Shown: piece by piece, positions 59,413 through 64,000 of the stretch
Layout of the letters: every line of letters begins with the position of its first letter
Numbering within the stretch: the first letter of the stretch is position 1
The notes under the pieces: model-generated
The model's input: only the letters and a program-made list of their open reading frames with translations
Databases searched by the model: none
Told to the model about the DNA's origin: nothing
Made by a program: the position numbers and the translations under genes
DNA from: DASXMT01 sp035552655
GTDB taxonomy: Bacteria > Actinomycetota > Acidimicrobiia > Acidimicrobiales > RAAP-2
Reading direction: 5' to 3'
Assembly (NCBI GenBank): GCA_035552655.1
Contig: DASZLD010000088.1
Span: forward strand, 1 to 64,000
Length of the DNA stretch: 64,000 nucleotides

Positions 59413-60969
59413 TCATGCCTTCCGCCGCGGGAACAGCGGCTCGCCCTTCTCCACCGGGAGACCTCCGGGATACCGGCCCCAGGAAGCGTCCTCGGGAAGC
59501 CGGCCCTCCGCGGGGCTGCCGCTCAGACCGATCCGACGCCATATTTCGTCGGCCGCGGTGGGCATGGCCGGTGTGATGAGAAGGGCCACGATCCGGAGCA
59601 CCTCGAGGGCGCTGCCCAGGACGGCATCGACCTCCGGTCCCGGCTCGGCCTTCCACGGCTCGGCCGTCTCCAGCTCGGCGTTGGTCTCGCGGATCAGGCG
59701 CCAGGTGGCCTCCAGGGCCAGGTGGGGCAGGGAGTCGTTCCAGGCGTCGATGGCATCGGCTGCTCCGGCCACGGTCACGGCGGCCAGCCGGCTGTTGTCG
59801 TCGGGCGCCGGTCCGATGCCGTTGCACTTGCTGCCGATCACCGTGGCCACGCGGGCCACCAGGTTGCCGAGATTGTTGGCCAGGTCGGCGTTGTAGCGAG
59901 CAGTGATTCCCTCGGCCGAGAAGTCCCCGTCGGAGCCCAGCGGCGTGTCCCGCAACAGGTGGTAGCGCACGGCGTCCACCCCGTAGTCGGCCACCAGATC
60001 CCCGGGGGCGATCTGGTTCAGGCTCGACTTGGACATCTTCTCCCCGCCGACCAGCAACCAGCCGTGCACCTGTACCTGGGCCGGCGGCTCGATCCCGGCA
60101 GCCATGCACATGGCCGGCCACCACACGCAGTGGAAGCGGATGATCTCCTTGCCGATGAGGTGATGGACCGCGGGCCACCAGGCCGCGAAGCGCTCCTCGT
60201 CCTCGCCGTACCCGATGGCGGTCAGGTAGTTCACCAGCGCGTCGTACCAGACGTAGAACACGTGGTCGCCGTCCCAGGGAACCGGAACTCCCCAGCTGAT
60301 CGAGGTGCGGGTAATGGAGATGTCGTGGAGCCCGCCCTTGATGAAGCTCAGGGCCTCGTTGCGCTTGGCCTCGGGGATGACGGCGTCGGGCTGCTTCTCG
60401 TACCACTCGATGAGACGGTCCTCGAAGGCGCTCAGCCGGAAGAAGTAGTTGTCCTCCTCCAGGACCTCCACCGGGGTGCGATGGACCGGGCACAACATGC
60501 CGTCCAGCAGCTCGGCCTCGGAGTAGTACTGCTCGCAGGAGACGCAGTAGAGCCCGCTGTAGGTGTCCTTGACGATCCAACCGTTGTCGTAGATCTGCTG
60601 GAGGAAGCGCTGCACGGTCCGGTGGTGCCGGGGCTCGGTGGTGCGGATGAAATCGTCGTTGCTGATGTTCAGCTCGGCCCAGGACGAGGCGAACCGGGTG
60701 GAGAGCTCGTCGGTCCACTCCTGCGGGGTGACCCCGTGCTCCTCGGCCGCCCGGGCCACTTTCTGGCCGTGCTCGTCTGTTCCCGTCAGGAAGAAGACGT
60801 CGTCGCCGGCCAGTCGGTGCCACCGGGCCAACGCGTCGGCGTTGACCGTCGTATAGGCGTGGCCGACGTGCGGGGCATCGTTGACGTAGTAGATCGGGGT
60901 CGTGACGTAAAAGCGGGGCACCGCCGGTAGCGTACCGACCGGATCCGTTCCGGCCGACCGTTGGTCCAT
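59413..60969 (-). CDS. metG: Methionine--tRNA ligase
   Basis: 518 residues from ATG 60969. HIGH-type signature HVGHAY, KMSKS signature (GGEKMSKSSLNQ), and a single zinc knuckle (CVSCEQYYSEAELL and CPVHRTP) are present. The anticodon-binding alpha-helical bundle follows (ARYNADLANNLGNLVARV). No C-terminal tRNA-binding (EMAP) domain is present. It charges tRNA-Met. It directly follows msrA, 4 bp after its stop. Confidence 0.96.
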   Translation of the reverse strand: MDQRSAGTDPVGTLPAVPRFYVTTPIYYVNDAPHVGHAYTTVNADALARWHRLAGDDVFFLTGTDEHGQKVARAAEEHGVTPQEWTDELSTRFASSWAELNISNDDFIRTTEPRHHRTVQRFLQQIYDNGWIVKDTYSGLYCVSCEQYYSEAELLDGMLCPVHRTPVEVLEEDNYFFRLSAFEDRLIEWYEKQPDAVIPEAKRNEALSFIKGGLHDISITRTSISWGVPVPWDGDHVFYVWYDALVNYLTAIGYGEDEERFAAWWPAVHHLIGKEIIRFHCVWWPAMCMAAGIEPPAQVQVHGWLLVGGEKMSKSSLNQIAPGDLVADYGVDAVRYHLLRDTPLGSDGDFSAEGITARYNADLANNLGNLVARVATVIGSKCNGIGPAPDDNSRLAAVTVAGAADAIDAWNDSLPHLALEATWRLIRETNAELETAEPWKAEPGPEVDAVLGSALEVLRIVALLITPAMPTAADEIWRRIGLSGSPAEGRLPEDASWGRYPGGLPVEKGEPLFPRRKA

Positions 60970-60973
60970 CGGC

Positions 60974-61516
60974 TCACCAGTTGGCGACGTGGCAACCGCC
61001 CCTGCCGGTGCGCTCGGCATAGCGCTGGTGGTAGGCCTCGGCCGGCCAGAAGGTGGTCGCAGGAACCACCTCGGTGACAATGGGGCGCTTGAACCGGTCC
61101 TGGAACTGCTCGATCGACTCCTTGGCCTGGAGCTCCTGCTCCTGGTTGTAGGTGAACACCGCCGAGCGGTACTGCGTGCCCCGGTCCGGGCCCTGCCGGT
61201 TGAGGGTGGTGGGGTTGTGGTGCCGCCAGAAGGCCTCGAGCAGCTCGGCATAGGTCACCACGGCCGGGTCGAAGGTGACCAGCACCGCCTCAGCGTGGCC
61301 GGTGCTCCCCGAGCACACCTGCTCGTAGCTGGGATTGGCCACGAACCCGCCCTCGTAACCGGAGATGGCATCGACCACGCCCGGCACGGCCAGGAAGAAC
61401 TCCTCCACCCCCCAGAAGCATCCGGCGGCGAATGCGGCCAGGGCCAGACCCTCGGGAACGTCCTCAGGCTCGATTGCCGGCGCTTGAGTCGTGTCCATCT
61501 GCGACCGTCCGAACAT
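60974..61516 (-). CDS. msrA: Peptide-methionine (S)-S-oxide reductase
   Basis: 180 residues from ATG 61516, with GAGGGA upstream; GTG/ATG starts nearby at 61537 and 61498 are alternatives. The active-site motif FAAGCFWGVEEFF is clear, as are GYEGGFVANPSYEQV, GHAEAV, NPTTLNRQGPDRGTQYRSAV and the C-terminal CHVANW. It repairs oxidised Met and is next to metG. Confidence 0.94.
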   Translation of the reverse strand: MFGRSQMDTTQAPAIEPEDVPEGLALAAFAAGCFWGVEEFFLAVPGVVDAISGYEGGFVANPSYEQVCSGSTGHAEAVLVTFDPAVVTYAELLEAFWRHHNPTTLNRQGPDRGTQYRSAVFTYNQEQELQAKESIEQFQDRFKRPIVTEVVPATTFWPAEAYHQRYAERTGRGGCHVANW

Positions 61517-61580
61517 CACGGGTCCCTCTCGATCCACTCGTTCGACAGCAGAGGTCCCTTATCGTGACCCTGCCTCTTTC

Positions 61581-62468
61581 TCACTCAACCCTGTCACCGG
61601 GCTGTGCATTCCGCTCGTCGGGGTCGGTAGTGGCGCCCTTCGAGGCCAGGGCCAGGTCATAGACCCGCCGGCGTGGAATCCCGAGCTGGGCGGCCACCGC
61701 ATCCACCGCCCCTCGCGTTCGTTCACCGGCGGCCAGTTGGGTGGCGATGGCCGACAGCACCTCGGCGTCCTCCACCACCGGTGGCGCCATGGGAGGTGCT
61801 CCCTCCAGCACCAGCACCACCTCGCCTCGCACGGTCGCCGCGCTGGCCCACGTCCGTGCCTCCTCGAGGCTGCCCCGCCAGATCTCCTCATGGAGCTTGG
61901 TCAGCTCCCGGGCCACCGCCACCCGTCGGTTCCCACCGCAGGACTCGGCCAAATCTTCCAGCGTCCCCGCCACCCGGCCTGGGGCCTCGAAGAGCACAGT
62001 CGTCCGCTCCTCGCCGGCCAGCTGCTCCAACCGGCGGCGGCGATCGCGACCGGACCGGGGCAGGAACCCCTCGAAACAGAAGCGATCGGTGGGCAGGCCG
62101 CTGACCACCAGGGCTGCAATCACCGACGACGGTCCGGGCACCACCGATACGGTCGCCCCGGCCTCAGCTGCAGCTGCAACCAGCCGGCTGCCCGGGTCCG
62201 AGATCCCAGGCATGCCCGCATCGCTGATCACTGCCACCGTCGATCCGGCAGCCACTTCCCTGAGGACCTGGTCGATGCGGTCGTCCTCGTTGTGCTCGTG
62301 CAGGGATCGAAGGGTCGGGCTGATGATCCCGGCGTGGGTCAGCAGCTTGCGGGAGTGGCGGGTGTCCTCGCAGTAGATGACCTGAGCCCCGGCCAACGTC
62401 TCCACCGCCCGGGGCGAGAGGTCGCCCAGGTTCCCTATCGGGGTGGCCACCAGGACGATGCTGCCCAT
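61581..62468 (-). CDS. rsmI: 16S rRNA 2'-O-ribose methyltransferase RsmI
   Basis: 295 residues from ATG 62468 with GGGAGGGG close by; a GTG at 62513 (310 residues) is an alternative. VLVATPIGNLGDLSPRAVET, EDTRHSRKLLTH, ISDAGMPGISDPGS, VPGPSSVIAALVVSGLPTD and FLPRSGRDRRRRLEQL fit the tetrapyrrole-methylase-fold RsmI, which methylates C1402 of 16S rRNA. Confidence 0.95.
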   Translation of the reverse strand: MGSIVLVATPIGNLGDLSPRAVETLAGAQVIYCEDTRHSRKLLTHAGIISPTLRSLHEHNEDDRIDQVLREVAAGSTVAVISDAGMPGISDPGSRLVAAAAEAGATVSVVPGPSSVIAALVVSGLPTDRFCFEGFLPRSGRDRRRRLEQLAGEERTTVLFEAPGRVAGTLEDLAESCGGNRRVAVARELTKLHEEIWRGSLEEARTWASAATVRGEVVLVLEGAPPMAPPVVEDAEVLSAIATQLAAGERTRGAVDAVAAQLGIPRRRVYDLALASKGATTDPDERNAQPGDRVE

Positions 62469-62529
62469 CCCCTCCCGCTCGCTCCCTTGGCTCCCCCTGG
62501 TCACCTCGCTCACTGGAGCTCCACCTCGC

Positions 62530-62856
62530 TCATCGCAGCTCCACGGTGTCGCCCACGGCCAGGCCCCAGCGCTCGAACGACCCCGCTTTCCCTTCGATCA
62601 CCAACCGGGCCCGGGAGCACGGCCGGCCCACCCGCCACGGTCGCATCCGAGCCACGCGCACCACAACGAGGTCCTGATCGCAGAAGGCTACGTCGACGGG
62701 GAACCGCATACCGAAGGTGTGCACCGCCCTGGCCTGTTCGAGCACCAGGGCGCCCTCATAGCTGTCCTTGCCCTGCAAACCCTGGCTCAGAGGGAAGCGC
62801 GAGCGGACGACGTCCGCTGCGGCCAGCACGTCACCACCTCTGAGCAACCAGGTCAT
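62530..62856 (-). CDS. DUF192 protein
   Basis: 108 residues. SRFPLSQGLQGKDSYEGALV, the central TFGMRFPVDVAFCDQDLVVV and VIEGKAGSFERWGLAVGDTV match DUF192. Some members are secreted; this one has no signal peptide. Function is unknown. It is divergent from the bL37-like peptide. Confidence 0.82.
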   Translation of the reverse strand: MTWLLRGGDVLAAADVVRSRFPLSQGLQGKDSYEGALVLEQARAVHTFGMRFPVDVAFCDQDLVVVRVARMRPWRVGRPCSRARLVIEGKAGSFERWGLAVGDTVELR

Positions 62857-62907
62857 CGGCCGAGACGGTCCACTGGGGGCAACCTAGTCGAGTAGCATTG
62901 CCGAGCT

Positions 62908-62991
62908 ATGTCGAAACGAACCAACAAGCGCAAGATCCGGGCCAAGAAGAAGGCCAACCACGGCAAGAAGCCGAACTGCGGCCGGGGCTGA
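62908..62991 (+). CDS. bL37-like mini ribosomal protein
   Basis: A 27-residue basic peptide beginning MSKRTNKRKIRAKKKANHGK. The Lys-rich body and NHGK-P-N end match the mycobacterial bL37 large-subunit protein (about 24 residues). A hairpin (63006-63029) follows its stop. Confidence 0.75.
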   Translation: MSKRTNKRKIRAKKKANHGKKPNCGRG

Positions 62992-63005
62992 GCCCCAGCG
63001 CCGCA

Positions 63006-63029
63006 CGCTCGAGCCTTCGGTCTCGAGCG
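63006..63029. terminator. Hairpin with UUCG-type loop after the bL37-like gene
   Basis: Perfect 8-bp arms CGCTCGAG/CTCGAGCG flank an inner C-TTCG-G, so a stable C(UUCG)G tetraloop hairpin can form, with one C-T mismatch. It is 15 bp past the bL37-like stop. It shares the CTCGAG core with the hairpin at 10921-10941. Confidence 0.55.
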
Positions 63030-63129
63030 ATACGACCGGTCTTTGTCGATCTGGTCGGTCTCCGGCCGATCCGAGTGGTCTCGAGTGCTTCCCCGCTGCG
63101 CGCCGACCCGTTGAGTCAGGCCGCTCGGA

Positions 63130-64000
63130 TCAGACGGCTGCCTCGGACGGCAGCCACTTGACCTTGTTCTCAGAGAGCACCGTGTCGAGCGCTGTGGGCA
63201 GGTCGGAGATGATCCCGTCAACTCCGAGGTCGACGAGCTCCCGCATCGCTCGCTCGTCATCAATGGTCCAGACGTGGACGGCCATGCCGGCACGGTGGGC
63301 AGCAGCGATGAACGCCTCGTTGACGATCTCGAGCTCGCCCACCCGCCGAGGTACCTGCAGGGCCACGTGGCGTAGGGCAACAGGGGGCTCGCCGGCCGCC
63401 ACAGCCTGGTAGAAGGCAGCCACCGACTGCGTGCCAGCCGATGTGGGGATCTCGGGGGCATAAGCCGAGAAGGCGTCGGTGGCGGCATCGAGAAACGACG
63501 CCACGATGACATCGTCGCGTCGCCCGAAACGCCGGAGTACCACCGCCAGCGCCTCCTCATAGGGCGTCACCGTGGGCGCCGTGCGCTTGATGTCGAGGTT
63601 GAGGATCACCCCGGGAAACCGCTCGAGCACTTCTTCCAACGTGGCGATGCCGAAATCGGCATCATCGGGGGCCCGACCTCGGAACGGATAGGCATCAGCG
63701 GCTTGGTCGTGATCGACGTCCGAGCCGGGCACCCACCAGTAGGAGTTGTCGAGCTTGCGGATCTCGCTCAGCGTCATCGACGCGATCTCACCGGCTCCTT
63801 CGGTCGTCCGATCCACGGTGGGATCGTGACTCACGACCAGGTGGTGGTCGGCGGTGGCGTGGACGTCCAACTCGATGGCGGTGGCCCCGGCGGCCAGCGC
63901 ATTGTCGATGGCATACAGGGTGGACGACGGTGCCTCCCATGCCCCTCCCTGATGGGCATAGGCGATGATCCGACGATCGAGCCAGGGCCCCGATGGTGCC
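63130..64000 (-). CDS. Glycerophosphodiester phosphodiesterase (5' end beyond the window)
   Basis: About 290 residues are visible and the start lies outside. The visible N-terminus reads RIIAYAHQGGAWEAPSSTLY and then TAIELDVHATADHHLVVSHD. Catalytic His (AHQGG, usually AHRGG), metal Glu/Asp (ELDVH) and second His (VSHDPTVDRT) are present. LNLDIKRTAP and the C-terminal HVWTIDDERAMREL and GVDGIISDLP complete the GDPD barrel. It cleaves glycerophosphodiesters to glycerol-3-phosphate and an alcohol. No signal peptide region is visible. Confidence 0.88.
   Translation of the reverse strand, partial: APSGPWLDRRIIAYAHQGGAWEAPSSTLYAIDNALAAGATAIELDVHATADHHLVVSHDPTVDRTTEGAGEIASMTLSEIRKLDNSYWWVPGSDVDHDQAADAYPFRGRAPDDADFGIATLEEVLERFPGVILNLDIKRTAPTVTPYEEALAVVLRRFGRRDDVIVASFLDAATDAFSAYAPEIPTSAGTQSVAAFYQAVAAGEPPVALRHVALQVPRRVGELEIVNEAFIAAAHRAGMAVHVWTIDDERAMRELVDLGVDGIISDLPTALDTVLSENKVKWLPSEAAV

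Overview
This 64 kb window is GC-rich, gene-dense chromosome. Many starts are GTG or TTG, and stop/start overlaps of the ATGA or GTGA type are very common. Gene content and order point to an actinobacterium. The minus-strand order glmU-like, prs, rplY, pth, mfd, mazG, eno, divIC, DUF501, and further right rsmI, metG, tatD, rsmA, ispE, resembles the Mycobacterium tuberculosis Rv1003-Rv1026 neighbourhood, but with blocks inserted and moved. Two actinobacterial mini ribosomal proteins (a COX24/mS38-like peptide and a bL37-like peptide), DUF2505, DUF501 and a SpoIID protein with GYWxVASDGG repeats fit a deep-branching class such as Acidimicrobiia. That placement is inference. No rRNA, CRISPR array, transposase or prophage genes were seen.

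Layout. 1-4.1 kb: start of a membrane molybdopterin oxidoreductase (runs off the edge), a methyltransferase and a DUF2064 transferase on the minus strand, then an ECF sigma factor with an overlapping zinc-finger partner and a tRNA with a UAA anticodon. 4.1-15 kb: carboxylesterase, NlpC/P60 peptidase, GT2 transferase, PlsC-like acyltransferase with epimerase, truncated hemoglobin, GNAT, and a three-gene glycosyltransferase block. 15-33.4 kb: mostly minus-strand housekeeping genes (ppx to glmU-like), including a large SpoIID protein with 13 repeats of 42 residues. 33.5-40.1 kb: four-gene plus-strand operon for acyl-CoA carboxylation and degradation resembling the Atu/Liu pathways. 40.3-47.1 kb: typA, then a tightly overlapping five-gene operon with a phosphosulfolactate synthase (ComA) homologue, a histidine phosphatase, a VOC protein, an AMP-forming ligase and a membrane acyltransferase. 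47-54 kb: SGNH hydrolase, UvrD/HRDC helicase, DUF2252, DUF4436, and a lower-GC secreted orphan beside tRNA-Gln. 54.6-64 kb: two-component system, COX24-like peptide, ispE, rsmA, tatD, metG, msrA, rsmI, DUF192, bL37-like peptide and a partial glycerophosphodiester phosphodiesterase.

Main leads. (1) The ComA operon at 42.2-47.1 kb has the parts to make a three-carbon sulfonate (sulfolactate), activate it, and attach it to something at the membrane. I do not know this arrangement as a described pathway. (2) The tRNA at 3988-4061 has a UAA (Leu) anticodon but a short, class I variable loop, unlike normal tRNA-Leu; the sigma-factor gene beside it has two UUA codons. (3) The GlmU homologue lacks most of its acetyltransferase domain. 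(4) The SpoIID protein's C-terminal half is a long 126-bp tandem array.
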